Source of the DNA: Gracilaria domingensis
Lineage: Eukaryota; Rhodophyta; Florideophyceae; Gracilariales; Gracilariaceae
NCBI GenBank assembly: GCA_022539475.1
Contig: VCMS01000035.1
Coordinates: forward strand, 305,763-369,762
Direction: 5' to 3'
Length of the DNA stretch: 64,000 nucleotides
The notes beneath the pieces are model-generated. The model was not told where the DNA came from and ran no database searches. It was given only the letters and a program-made list of their open reading frames with translations. Both the position numbers and the translations under genes were made by a program. Shown here one piece after another: positions 42,092 to 52,754 of the stretch (positions within the stretch are counted from its first letter, which is position 1; every line of letters starts with the position of its first letter).

Positions 42092-42119
42092 CTGTGCGTT
42101 GGACGCTGCAACGCGCGTA

Positions 42120-43115
42120 TCAGCACATTTTACCGCTGCGCAGAATGTCGATCATGTTGAACACCCGTTGCGTTTCGCGTCGGTCGCGCTGCGCGGCGAG
42201 GAACTGCACCGCGTCCACCGTGCCCGCCGCGTAGAACCGTCGGCCGCACACGTTGTGCTGGAACTCGAAGTTCACCGTGCCGTCCGCGCTGGCGAGGCGG
42301 TAGGTGTGGTACGCGTGCCCCGATGTAACGTACTGCTGAGGCACGTGCATCTCGTGCACGGAGCGCTGCTCCTGTCTAACTTTGTCGATTTGGTCGATGC
42401 CGAACGCGAGCCCAAGCTTATTAAACGACGCCACCACCGACTTGGCCGTGCCCGACGTGTCTGCCTTGGTGGCCTGGTGAGACTCCTTCACGCTCAGTTT
42501 GTATCCGGCAAACGCGCCGGGAAACTCCTTGGCCATCATCTCCATCATGGCTTGAAACGCCACGATTTGCTTGCCCATGTTTGGCGCAATCACTGCGTAC
42601 ACCCCGGCGGCAGCGCTCACGGCTCGCCTCATGGCGTCCTCGTCCCCGCCCGTGGTGCCGATGACGAAGCTGAGGCCCTGCTCGGCGTACTTCTCGACGT
42701 TCTTGTTGGCGGCGGATGGGTGAGTGTAGTCGACAAGAATTAGCTTTGGGTATTTGTTGCGCACTCTTTGAAGACATTGCACGTGGCCTTCAGGCGGCGA
42801 AAGAGCAACCTCTGTGCCTTCGATGAGCACGCTGCCCCGCATGCCAGGGCCAGTGAGCGCTTCATTGGCGAGCGTCATGCCCCTTCGAACCACTTCTTCG
42901 GCAGTTGCGGAGGCCATTTTGCCGGGCACTCCGTTCACCATAACGGCCAATTGATCACCCAGAGTGGCAGAGATAGTTACCTGCTGAGACATCGTGCGCT
43001 TGGCTGACGTTCGGAAGAGGATCCGATCTCTCCGGCAAACAAATTCCGAGAGCGTTGAAGAAAAATTCGCGCATCGGTATTGAGGCAAGGTAGAGCATTG
43101 CAGGAAGGCAATCAT
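42120..43115 (-). CDS. dapB: Dihydrodipicolinate reductase, plant type, plastid-targeted
   Basis: 331 residues from ATG 43115. Catalyses the NAD(P)H-dependent reduction step of diaminopimelate/lysine synthesis. Residues 1-41 (MIAFLQCSTL..., Ser/Arg-rich, no lysine-acid clusters, early Phe) look like a red-algal plastid transit peptide; a second Met at 42 begins the mature-like part. Family motifs of the plant form are in order: VMVNGVPGKM (nucleotide-binding loop, 59-67), LILVDYTHPSA (126-135), VIGTTGGDED (151-160), APNMGKQIVAF, and VKESHQATKADTSGTAK (209-224), holding the substrate-binding and catalytic region. The end (RRFYAAGTVDAVQFLA) is also conserved. It converges on the scramblase gene with 28 bases between stops. 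No intron. Confidence 0.9.
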   Translation of the reverse strand: MIAFLQCSTLPQYRCANFSSTLSEFVCRRDRILFRTSAKRTMSQQVTISATLGDQLAVMVNGVPGKMASATAEEVVRRGMTLANEALTGPGMRGSVLIEGTEVALSPPEGHVQCLQRVRNKYPKLILVDYTHPSAANKNVEKYAEQGLSFVIGTTGGDEDAMRRAVSAAAGVYAVIAPNMGKQIVAFQAMMEMMAKEFPGAFAGYKLSVKESHQATKADTSGTAKSVVASFNKLGLAFGIDQIDKVRQEQRSVHEMHVPQQYVTSGHAYHTYRLASADGTVNFEFQHNVCGRRFYAAGTVDAVQFLAAQRDRRETQRVFNMIDILRSGKMC

Positions 43116-44022
43116 GATGTGATCATGAAGCAGATAGACAACAACTCGGAAAGAACACCAACGCTTGACGACTGTTCAGCAACGACGCCTTGAACAACTT
43201 CTATCGTTTGGGTCGACGGTATCCGCGGTATGTCGGGAACAAGAACTGCGGCGTGGAGGATGGACGATTCTTCACAATCGGAGTTAGCCAATTGCTTCTA
43301 CGAAGAAGCTAACGGATAATGCTCGTCTGGACCAGAAAGGTACCTTTGGTATCAATCGACGGAAGCTCGGGCGGGTTTCAGCGGCAAAAGTACTTGATCC
43401 GGGTCACGAGAGCTCGTGCTCTACACGTGATCGTGCTGTAAAATGGTTAGATCAATTGGCATCATAATATTGGCATACGCATACATATGATCGCGCATCG
43501 ACGCAAGCACTCTCCCGCAGAGCGTACGCTCGTCTATGATATGCTATGGCACGTTCGTAAGTTTTGAGTATTCAAGTGGATGCGGTGCGTGAAAACGTGA
43601 GAGGCTTGTGAGCGATAGCTTTACGGTGGGAAAAGCCAAGATCAATCGTCTCATCGAGATTATCGTTTAAACTTGATGTCTGTGGGTTTCAAGGGATATT
43701 ATCGAAATGAGCCGGCAGAGGAATCGCATCAGCGTAGCCTTATTATGATAATGATATTGCGAAGAAAGCATCATGAATGGGTTTGCAAGGTTGGCATTTT
43801 TGACCGGCAGGATGATGTAATTGAAACAAGGCGACCCTCGCTGGATGTCTGATATGAGCGTAGCGAAGGAGAATAGCCAAACGTAATAACGTGCGCAGCT
43901 GTGAAGCAGGTTGTATTTGAGTAGCAGCCGCAATGCCTCCGCTAAGAAACAAGATAGAGAAATTCATCACACTCTCGATTCCATAGACGAGTTCGTATAA
44001 CCCAGTCACACTTTTGGCAGCA
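43116..44022. other. Intergenic, no supported gene
   Basis: About 900 bases between dapB and the small membrane-anchored protein. Minus-strand open frames at 43667-43933 and 43743-44135 overlap one another and lack any recognisable feature. Confidence 0.4.
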
Positions 44023-44451
44023 TCACTTCCTTGAACGCTTGGCGCTTGGTCGCCCGACCGGCTCCGACCGAGCTCTTTGTCCAAAACCACTTTCCACAGT
44101 CGCCGAACTTTCCATATCCACGATAACATTTCCATTCATTTCATGTTCTCCAGAATGGTTTGGTTCACCAAAGCCATTGACGCCCCCTATGCTATTGTTA
44201 GTACCCCGGTTCCACGACGCTCGGGATAACCTTTTTTCCCTCTTGTTGTGCTTTGCAACAGAACCCATGCAGAAGAGTTCGACGGGCGCTTGTTGCTTCA
44301 CTGACACGCCTTCATCAGTTTCACTTGTGTTCGAACTTTCGGAAGCTGTCTCCAATTTCTTCACTTGCTTTCTGTTTTTAGTCGCGTTGAGCACCTTTCG
44401 TACCCCCACGATGGCGATAAGAAGCGGAACAGCGACAAAAAGTCTGAACAT
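44023..44451 (-). CDS. Small membrane-anchored protein of unknown function
   Basis: 142 residues from ATG 44451 (the open frame extends to a GTG at 44517). An N-terminal hydrophobic segment, MFRLFVAVPLLIAIVGVRKV, followed by a Lys/Arg-rich patch (KNRKQVKKLE), predicts a signal anchor with the rest cytosolic or stromal. The remainder is polar, Ser/Asn/Glu/Lys-rich, probably disordered, with a basic C-terminus (GRPSAKRSRK) that could be a nuclear-type signal. No family recognised. Its coding quality is plausible but not certain. Confidence 0.4.
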   Translation of the reverse strand: MFRLFVAVPLLIAIVGVRKVLNATKNRKQVKKLETASESSNTSETDEGVSVKQQAPVELFCMGSVAKHNKREKRLSRASWNRGTNNSIGGVNGFGEPNHSGEHEMNGNVIVDMESSATVESGFGQRARSEPVGRPSAKRSRK

Positions 44452-45560
44452 CACTGATGGCGTAGACAAAGTACGAAGCTTCAGATGCGCTTCTTGAGGT
44501 TGAAAATTGCTCTCCACGGTCTTAAAGAGTGCTTTACACGAGATTGATGATTATCAGCGGGTAGCTGTTCGGTTTCATATCTTGCATAGGCGTAAGAATG
44601 CAAGATAGATCAGACCAACGTATTCATTCACATCCAATCGTGATAGTGCAGTGGACAGTTTTGCTCCTACCACAGCTTGTCCTCTCTGAAATGCTGATCT
44701 TTCAAACTGCAGCAGGACTGAAATTCAGACTTCGAGCAAAGTCAGCTACCTTGGCACGATTCTCTAGATGGGACAGGCCTGGGAAGGGGCGATCGTATTC
44801 TCGGTACCTTTGGTACCTGTACCGTCGGAATTCGACGAACCATTCTTTTCAACAGTTCTGAAAGCCTTGGGTTGCAACTTGCAAGATGCGCTGATGTAAA
44901 ACACGGCTTACACTGCTCAGCCAGGGTCAAGGGTGCTCCTTTTCGTGGATGTGAGCCATCTGGATTTTGGTTGGAAACCAAAGGTGTTCAAAATTGATCC
45001 ACGTCAGACGAGGATATAAGGATAGAAGGATAGAGGGCTACCTTCTGTGATCACTGCGCTGTTGCTCCCATTCGGCACTCCCGAGATACAAGTGGGCAAA
45101 CGAGCAGTACTTTCTGAGTGCCACCGACGGCATCAGCAAGATAATTATTCTCGAAGGCTTGTTCTGTCTTGCGTAGTGCGGTGCTCCGTTCCTCCTTGCG
45201 CGGATCTCCTTGTACTGTTCACGGCCTGAAACGAGGTGCGACGTGCGACGTCCTCCTTGTCGGTACGAATGCGTCCTAGAGGTGCCAAAGTTCATCAAGT
45301 GGTTGAGTTGAGATACCGGTGAGAGCAGTAGCCCTCTTCTGTTCAGCATTTGAAGCGAAGGAAATCACCGATATCGCTAGTTTTCTGTCCCAGGATCGAC
45401 CAATCAATCTAGTCGAGCTTGATTAAACATTTATTAGGTTCTGTTGGGACTTGGTCACAAGAGCGGGGAACTCGAGAACCATATCTGGCATATACCCCGT
45501 ACTGGGAATTACACCATCCAAGCACTAAAGCAAGTTGTGGTCCTTATCGGTGAAGTCAAA
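44452..45560. other. Intergenic, divergent promoters expected
   Basis: 1.1 kb between the minus-strand small protein and the plus-strand DUF1295 gene. No supported gene; a small GGTACC hairpin lies at about 44805-44827. Confidence 0.4.
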
Positions 45561-46604
45561 ATGAGCGCACCTTATCAGCTTTCCCAAGTGGTGCTTACCA
45601 TCACCGTCGCTTCTAACAGAGTACTGCCGGAACTTTTGAACAACTTCTCCTTTACGAATCTGTATGATACAATCGTCGCTCTAAACCCTGTTGTGACTGC
45701 CTTTTGGATAACAGCTTTCTTAATCTTCCTTCAGTTGGTTTTGGGTATTTTGACTCGCTCATATGCATGGAACGACCGCTTCTGGACATTCATTCCAATG
45801 GCGTATGCTCTGCTGTACGCATTGCACCCAGTAATCAGCGAAGACCGCCGGACAGACTCATCTCTTGACGTGAGACTCACGGTTATGGCTGCCCTAGTCT
45901 TTGCGTGGGGTGTTCGCTTAACGTATGGATCGTTCACTCGTGGGTACTACAATCCAGGTCACTTAGATTACCGTTATCCTTGGCTTCGTGACAATGTTGT
46001 CAAAAACAGCGTTCTGTTTGCTCTTGCGCACGCAGTTTTCGTTGTCGGAAATATGACATTGCTTCTGGCTTTCGCATCATCTCCTTTGTACATTGCGTGG
46101 ATAGGTCGAGGGCTCAGCCCGCAGTTTACTGTCATCGACACCATCGCTACTATTGGAATGATTGCTTCGATCCTCATGGAATCCATTGCTGACTTTCAGC
46201 AACAGTGTTTCCAAGACTGCAAGGCTAAATGGATGAAAGCTTCAGGGAGGTCAGATACCGAGGAGCTGAGCTTGACTCCAGTGCAGATTGTTGAGGTGAA
46301 GCAGGGGTTCATACAATCCGGACTGTTTGCATGGAGCCGCCATCCGAACTACTTTGGAGAAATCATGACATGGTGTTTCTTTTACTTGTTTTCCGTTTCA
46401 CCATGTTCCCAATTGTTGAACTGGACTTTGATCGGTCCAGTGTTGTACATCGTATTGTTTCAAATCACGATGCTCCTATCAGAGACCATATTGATGCGGA
46501 AGTATGCGACCTACGGTAATTACAGGGAGCGGGTGTCCAAACTTATTCCCTCTCCCTTCTCTAAGAAACTCGTCCCCGTCGCGAAGGAATCGAAAGACGA
46601 ATAA
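45561..46604 (+). CDS. DUF1295 / steroid 5-alpha-reductase-like membrane protein
   Basis: 347 residues from ATG 45561 (an upstream in-frame TTG at 45444 is less likely). At least six hydrophobic segments (about 50-75, 85-100, 113-130, 155-185, 200-215, 270-310). Conserved DUF1295 features are DRFWTFIPMAYALLYA, YNPGHLDYRYPW, and, near the C-terminus, GLFAWSRHPNYFGEIMTW (residues about 253-270), the NADPH-binding region shared with steroid 5-alpha reductases and isoprenylcysteine methyltransferases. It probably reduces a steroid or other enone lipid in the ER; the substrate is unknown. It ends KSKDE-like (KESKDE), not a canonical retention signal. Its last 85 bases overlap the 3' end of the convergent hydrolase gene. 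Confidence 0.8.
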   Translation: MSAPYQLSQVVLTITVASNRVLPELLNNFSFTNLYDTIVALNPVVTAFWITAFLIFLQLVLGILTRSYAWNDRFWTFIPMAYALLYALHPVISEDRRTDSSLDVRLTVMAALVFAWGVRLTYGSFTRGYYNPGHLDYRYPWLRDNVVKNSVLFALAHAVFVVGNMTLLLAFASSPLYIAWIGRGLSPQFTVIDTIATIGMIASILMESIADFQQQCFQDCKAKWMKASGRSDTEELSLTPVQIVEVKQGFIQSGLFAWSRHPNYFGEIMTWCFFYLFSVSPCSQLLNWTLIGPVLYIVLFQITMLLSETILMRKYATYGNYRERVSKLIPSPFSKKLVPVAKESKDE

Positions 46605-47447
46605 TCACTAGACAATCCGATGCAAAACTCGTCAACAGCAGCAGCGCATTCAGTTCCGTATCGTTGCAGCAACATGTGAGGACCTTTTGGTACTGAGACC
46701 CATGATATGTCTGGGCGCGCAGATCGCATCTGCTGGGCTTCCCTGCCTGAGATGAGGAAATCATCAGTGCCCCTCAGATACAATGTTCGAGACGACAGCA
46801 AGCGGTTGCAATCACGCCATACATGCCACGAATTCTCATTCAGACAAAGAGAGAGTCGATGACTCATCACTTCCGGCTGCACACGGGATGCCTGCTTTTG
46901 CACTTGCTCCATTCCCTTTGCATTTGGCCCCATGAAGAAACGGCTCACCATCCATGCAGGTGGAAGGTTCCTGAAGAACGGCTTCGTGGCTCCTAACGGA
47001 ATGTTTCGGAGGAATGGTGGACCCGGTGGGGAAGCAAAAGAGTTGATAAATACTTGTCCTCGTAGCATTCCAGGTAATCTGAGACGAGCAAGCCGGAACC
47101 CTACATGTCCCGAAAAGGACTGGTTCACGACTATGTAGCCTCGATTGTCGTTTGCGAGCCGTGACAGGTACTCTTCGATAACAAAAGAAGCTATCTCGTG
47201 AACGGAGAGAATGCGGTCATAAGGGTATCGAACGGCGATTACGCGATCGGGGTCATCGAATGTGCATAATTTTCTTCGAAAAGGGTCCAACAAAAGATCG
47301 GTTCCGTCTAAGCCTATGATTGGGAAGATATGCGACTAGACTATGTTAGATTCCAGCACAAAGCCGATAGGGAATGCGAAACTCGAACTCACCAGGAAGT
47401 ACAACAATACGGGGCAGCGTTGAACTGGACGGGTGCGTGATTGTCAT
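46520..47447 (-). CDS. Alpha/beta hydrolase, complete copy, two exons
   Basis: Exon 1 is 47393-47447 and exon 2 is 46520-47313; the 79-bp intron (GTGAGT...CATAG) joins VVLPG to LDGTDLLLDPF, restoring the oxyanion-side motif of this family. The product is 282 residues. The nucleophile elbow is VNQSFSGHVG (Ser about 84), as in the AESFSGP subgroup; the acid is in LRGTDDFLIS and the His in KGPHMLLQ. The start chosen (MTITHPSSSTLPRI) lacks a targeting peptide. The 3' end overlaps the convergent DUF1295 gene by 85 bases. This is the only complete copy; the units of the tandem array to the right carry versions truncated after the acid residue. Confidence 0.75.
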
Positions 47448-48566
47448 GGCAGCTCTTTGGCGAGCTGGAGGACGGGGCAAGCTCACAATCGGAAGGAATG
47501 CCGGGGCCATGCTTTCGTAGTTGTCTCAAATAAGAATGCAAGCGATACCTGTTTCGATGGGATCGTCCGCCATTGACTGCGGAAAGAGAACTCAAGAGTG
47601 GTGTTTCCTTTCCATGCAACCACAATATGAAAGCAATTGAAAGAAGGAAGACTGCGGAAACTGAATAAATTCACGTGCAACAACAGTTTGGCAGACCACC
47701 AGGTGCTTTGAACGGGCAGGTTATACGGGGAAGAGATGGCCTCAACTTACGTGAGGACCGGATGTAGGTGAATGCGGCACACTCAAGTCCTGCTGTGTTT
47801 GACACCTCGAAGCGAGAATTGCTTTACTACAGCTTCTAAGTGTCGAGTGCTTGAAAGTAGAAACGGGCTGAATCACGTGGCTCAACAAGTGCGACGGACA
47901 AGCAGCGAAGTACAAATTCTTTGTTGGAGAGGAGTCTATACGTTTCGCTCTACCTGTTACGGTGGATGTGCTCAAGAGAGCATCAGGGAATTCTGCCAAG
48001 GTAGCTTGCGCATGTTTGCAATCGAATCGAGAGGAATACCCTGACATCCCAAATATGTGAACCACAATCGTCCTGAAAAAGGATTTATTCCGCGCTTGGT
48101 TTTGCAAGATGAGAGCAAGAACGAGATGGTATCCTGATGCTTTCCAGTCCTGTGCCTCGGAGCTCTTTTGTGGCGCAAAGCATGCGCAAAGCTTCCAGAC
48201 GCTTTCCTCTTCCGGGAATTGTAAGTGCAGAACCAAGACTCGGTACTCGTTTACACCCTAGTCCCAATCTTGCGGTAACCACTTGCGTTCCTGAATCGAG
48301 AATCCTCCCTTTGACAACCTCTGCAGGCAGAGCAGGGCACAAGGACTTGCGCTGCGATCGTGAGCCACGATTCGTGGCAGGATGAATTGTTGGCTGTCGC
48401 GTGTGTGCGTTGTGCGGGCACTGTGTTCGCCTCCTTATACCTACCGTTGGTATAGAGTTACCTACCGTCGCACCTTTCATGTAAAGTTCGTCATCACACT
48501 CTTGCTCCGCCTCGCCTTGTTCTTCATTTACCCCATCCATATCCGTGGCAAACGCATCTCTTGATA
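47448..48566. other. Divergent promoter region between hydrolase and kinase
   Basis: 1.1 kb upstream of both genes. Open minus-strand frames of 164 codons (47742-48236) and 238 codons (48085-48801, running antisense into the kinase) are present but show no family signal and I do not call them genes. Direct neighbours suggest shared regulation of the two genes. Confidence 0.4.
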
Positions 48567-50003
48567 ATGGATGCAGGTCATGTGTGCTCACCCGGACGAG
48601 AACCGATCCGATACATTGCACTTTTTGTTGATGGATGGTATTGCGAGGTTCTTGTGCATCACAAGAACAACTCGATAAGGTTTCCAGTGATAGACTGTCC
48701 GGAAGTACCACACTATGCACAAGATATGAGCGAGTGTTTCCAGAAGAGTCTTGCAAAACTGTGTGGTACATATTACGATATGGTGTTCTTGTATACCACA
48801 ATCAGCGAGGTGTATATCGATACATATCCGACCCCATATAATGCTCTGTTTCACTGTACCTCTCCTCTTGCTCCCACCAAGAGTAACCCTCATACGCCCG
48901 CACTCCCAAAGCTCAAAGAGTACGAGTGGATGAGTATTGATCAAGTGACAGATACCTTGGGAAAAGACGGCTCTTCTTGGGCTCGGCAACGCTGTGTTAA
49001 CTCTGCGATTGAAACATTGTGGAGAGAAGAAGCTAGAAAGGCTCGTCCATGGGAGATACCTGGCTGGCATGAGTATAATATTGAAGGTGCCAAGTTGGCA
49101 CTGCATCAACGTGGTTTTATCTTGAAGGGTTCCTTTCAACAGTATCGGTGTGCGTCAAATTCGATTTTACTCCGAGCTGAAACTAACAAAGGTAGAGTAT
49201 TTTTGAAGGCCAGTGACGCTCGAGAGGGAAAAGTTACGGCCAAGATCGCAAGTATAGCTCCGTATATCGCCCGAAGACCTATATATGTGTGCGAACCTCT
49301 GGAATGGATGTTGATGGAAGACTATGGACAGTCATTAGAGGACACCATGTCGCTGGAAGACTACAACAATGTTTCGGCATTGCTTGCAAGAGCACAGGTT
49401 GATTCCATGCGGCATATTGAAGAGCTGAAAGAAGTTGGTTTGGTTTGCGAGTCAGTGGAATCTCTTATACGAAGAATGAAGGGGATGTTCGATGATGAAA
49501 ACGTGCGACAAAGTTTATTGGAGCTTGAAGAAATTTCGTCGAAGACAGAAGGAGAGGAGAACAAGCTTGATGAATACGTGCATAAACTGTTTGAGTGGAT
49601 TAGAGAAGTACATGAGGAAGGACGTTATCCTTTATCACTTGTGCATGGAGACATACATGACGGGAACATCATTAAAACAAAAGGAAAAGATGCAGAAAAT
49701 TCTTATGCCTTGATTGACTGGGGAGAAGCACACATTGGCTTTCCAATTCTTGACATTACTGGTGTATCAAGACTAATTGCTGCGCCTTCAGATACAGAAG
49801 TAGCTGATATGAAGAACTACTTGAACGTATGGAGCGGGCACGGAATGCCTCAGGATACGGAAAAGTTTTCTTCAGTTGCTTCGAAGAAACACGTTCTTGT
49901 TGGGATCACAAAGAAGTTTGAGTACTCAAAGAAGTGCACGATAATACCACGTTTGGGAAAGTATGACCTAACTGTTCTGAAAGAACTACTGATATCTGTT
50001 TGA
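48567..50003 (+). CDS. Aminoglycoside-phosphotransferase-like kinase, copy 1
   Basis: 478 residues from ATG 48567. Residues 1-170 form an N-terminal domain I do not recognise. From about 185 a kinase-like fold follows: HQRGFILKGSFQQYRCASNS, then VFLKASD (ATP-site Lys candidate), CEPLEWMLMEDYG (hinge), a helical insert at 255-345, the Brenner motif LVHGDIHDGNII (catalytic Asp362, Asn367), and ALIDWGEAHIGFPILDI (metal-binding Asp384). These are hallmarks of the APH/choline-kinase superfamily, which phosphorylates small hydroxylated compounds. It ends without a membrane anchor. Substrate unknown. The gene has no intron and is present three times in the array, copies 1 and 2 identical by eye. Confidence 0.7.
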   Translation: MDAGHVCSPGREPIRYIALFVDGWYCEVLVHHKNNSIRFPVIDCPEVPHYAQDMSECFQKSLAKLCGTYYDMVFLYTTISEVYIDTYPTPYNALFHCTSPLAPTKSNPHTPALPKLKEYEWMSIDQVTDTLGKDGSSWARQRCVNSAIETLWREEARKARPWEIPGWHEYNIEGAKLALHQRGFILKGSFQQYRCASNSILLRAETNKGRVFLKASDAREGKVTAKIASIAPYIARRPIYVCEPLEWMLMEDYGQSLEDTMSLEDYNNVSALLARAQVDSMRHIEELKEVGLVCESVESLIRRMKGMFDDENVRQSLLELEEISSKTEGEENKLDEYVHKLFEWIREVHEEGRYPLSLVHGDIHDGNIIKTKGKDAENSYALIDWGEAHIGFPILDITGVSRLIAAPSDTEVADMKNYLNVWSGHGMPQDTEKFSSVASKKHVLVGITKKFEYSKKCTIIPRLGKYDLTVLKELLISV

Positions 50004-50703
50004 TGATGTAAGTAAAGAATGTAGAAAGAGAAGATGTGATGGATGTATTTCTCATCTATGTTTACTTCCGTAGAGATGCAAGGATGTACGCCTACTATGT
50101 TAATTGCGTCAATAAGCGTCTCTAACACTCATTTAAGATCTACATTTAAACTCTCCGGGTCTCCATTGTCGTAGAACAGCACTAATGGCGATGGGGGTAG
50201 TCAGAATGGCGAATAAGCGCCAATCATCACGGAACGCGTTTGCTGCAAATTGGACCGTGACGATAACGAACGACAGTATAGAACTCTTTGGCCATCAAGA
50301 GCAGCTGCACCCCTTCCCCCTTCTACAATGAGCAAAGCCCGTAGAGATATTAGTTTCTGAGATGCGACAGTGCAACACCTTTCCATATCTCATTTTCAAG
50401 CAGTCACTGTCACTGGATCCTGCATAATTAACTCTTCCAGGGTACTGATGCAGAGATTATTTAATGAAAGAGATCGAAGCAACATGGGAACTACTTCGAT
50501 CTCCCTTAAAAGAGAGTACCAATTCGCGCATAAACTAACCAGCTGGTTACTTGTGTAGACTATAACATGATCGTTTCATATCCCAAAGATGCTCGCATAA
50601 CTGACTGCGTAAGGAGGCTTTCAAGCATGAAAACCTACAATAACCCATAAACACTTTCTGATATTCATTGCAGAGTAAAACCCTTGGTTTGGCAACGGTC
50701 ACC
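50004..50703. other. Spacer between kinase and C2H2 gene
   Basis: About 700 bases holding the 3' ends of the two convergent genes. No further gene, repeat or RNA was recognised. The same holds for the equivalent stretches in units 2 and 3. Confidence 0.4.
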
Positions 50704-51126
50704 TCAGGATTTGTTAATCAGCTGATCAATGCTAATCTTGTGCCTGCTATTCTTATGGTCCTTCAATTCCTTTTTGGAATCAAAAGACATTGTGCAGGAA
50801 GTACATTTGTAAGATTTGTTCTGATCATTCAAACGTAAGTCAGTTGAAATATGCTCTGTTCTTAGTCGTGTGAAATACTTTCCAACTCACATGCTTTTCC
50901 CTGACATGGGTTTTCAAACCAGCGTTGCTGTTAAACGTATATGAGCACTCCTTGCATTTTTCACTTCCTTGGTTCATGGAACTGCCACCTTTATGTCTTT
51001 TGTTGCGGTGCCTCGACAAAGAAGCTTTATATACAGTTTGGTTCATAGTTAGCGTAATGTGTCGTCATATATTCGTAAATTAGATTATAACTTACCTTCA
51101 GATTTGGTGACACTAGTATTGTACAT
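50704..51126 (-). CDS. Two-finger C2H2 zinc-finger protein, three exons, copy 1
   Basis: Exons 51096-51126, 50891-51024 and 50704-50820 join in frame (94 codons, 93 residues). Introns are 71 bp (GTAAGT...AAAG) and 70 bp (GTGAGT...TCAG), each with a plausible branch point. The product has two classical fingers: CKECSYTFNSNAGLKTH with VREKH, and CTSCTMSFDSKKELKDH with KNSRH, both C-x2-C-x12-H-x4-H, with the second intron exactly between them. A preceding SLSRHRNKRH looks like the tail of a lost third finger. It could be a small DNA- or RNA-binding regulator. Further 5' exons cannot be excluded. Confidence 0.55.
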
Positions 51127-52754
51127 GTAAGTGTTAGTTATTGATGCAAACACAGGAAACAAGTCTCAAAAAAGGAAGGGGTTCTTCTCACTATCGGCAG
51201 TTTGGTTCTTTGCAGCAGTACCATGTCGTCGTCGTGTCCGGCTTTGTTATTCCTCGCATGGACATATTCGAGAACGACAGATAGTAGAGAGCGAGAGACT
51301 GTGCGCTAGAGCGGATTTGAAAACGAAGATTAAAAGCGGAGCAGGAAGCTAGATCAAGACCGACAGAGATAATCTGCGATGCGCAGGCCAGCTGCATGAG
51401 CATCACGTTTATCAAGGGTGGGGAAAATGACATTTCTAGATCGACACGAGGTTGTACATGCAAAATGGAAACACGTCGACCTTGCGAGTTCGCTGTGCAG
51501 AATAAGAAGTGAATTCCTTACCACCATTCGTCTCCTGCAATAGGTTTTCGTGAGATCTGTAAGCTTTCGATCGTTTTGACTATTAGCGTGATTCATTCTT
51601 CTACGTGTACCTCCACATCTTGTACCCTTGGTTTGTTTGAACCTGTTTGCTCTAATAAGAGCCACAGTAGAAGAATCATATATTGTAGAGTCCAGCAAAA
51701 TTCATAAACAAAAATTTTAAAACAGCTAGGAGATGGTTAGAATACCTATTTGACTTTAGAATGTCACATGGGAGATACCATAAAGGTTGAATGAACCAGA
51801 TCTAATTTTGGGCAAGTTCGATACAATATAAACCTGGTCGCTTACAAACACGCCCTCGATAGCCTACTATCTGGGTCTAACAAAACAGGAAAAATTGGCA
51901 AACTGAAAATATGCCAGCGACTGCGCCGATGCAAAGGCTTTGTAACGAGGAGGTGTTTTTTGTTGCCTATATTCTCTTATCCACTAGCTCGCAGCTCTCT
52001 TTGAAACTGGGTTTTCTGCTGCTGCATTTTGCACCGTAACAAGCCTGAGTGATTTCTTTGCTGAACGATTCCACGCCTATTTACCACCACCGTAGCGTTG
52101 TACACCAACTTGTTCTGCTCCTTCTGTTTCTAAGCGTATATTATCTACACTCTCTTTTCCTTAATTGGTCGACCGAGAACGTATATATGGGTATATTATG
52201 CTCAGTTCGCACTCGAGCTTCGAGCTCAGTCGTCTTACCCGGATTATTGTGGGTGCGCCTACTACTCTTTGCTAGAACATGAGGAAAACGAGGGCCCAAC
52301 AAATATGATAAACAAACAGTTGAAATGTTTGCAAATGCGCCGACACAAAGAGTTCTGTACGGTTATTCCAGTTGGGTGTTCCTCTTTTCTATAATTTCTA
52401 TTGGGTGGTTCCACAAAACACAGGTTTAATAGTTGCACACACGTAGCCACGTCCTCCGCACAGGGGTGGCTCACACGTGCCTGGAATGCGGGCACGCGTT
52501 AGACACTGTGCACGGCACACGGCGCGATAGAGTGATCGTGAGTCACATGCGCACATCGTCCTCCCCAGAGACGGAAACGGGTGAACTACAGGGTAACCCT
52601 TTACTCTTCTGTGTACGAATTCTCCAGCAACCAAACAATCTTTACAAACACGTGCCTGGTCCTCCCCGTTCATTCCGTTTGCTAGAGCCCTGATACTACC
52701 ACCACAACGCGTATATTGCAGCGACAGGTGAGAACCGTTTGGTGCTAGGATATA
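51127..52754. other. Right part of repeat unit, no supported gene
   Basis: 1.6 kb with only short open frames (largest 51354-51698 minus, 114 codons, no family signal). A pyrimidine-rich stretch at 52049-52280 and GC-richer sequence at 52430-52680 precede the unit junction. Equivalent sequence recurs at 57185-58812. Confidence 0.4.

Noticed and set aside
43667-44135. Two overlapping minus-strand frames
   Set aside because: Overlap one another and the small membrane-anchored gene; composition gives no sign of coding.
48085-48801. 238-codon minus-strand frame repeated in each unit, antisense to the kinase start
   Set aside because: No motif, overlaps the kinase coding sequence and the divergent promoter; recurrence is explained by the repeat itself.
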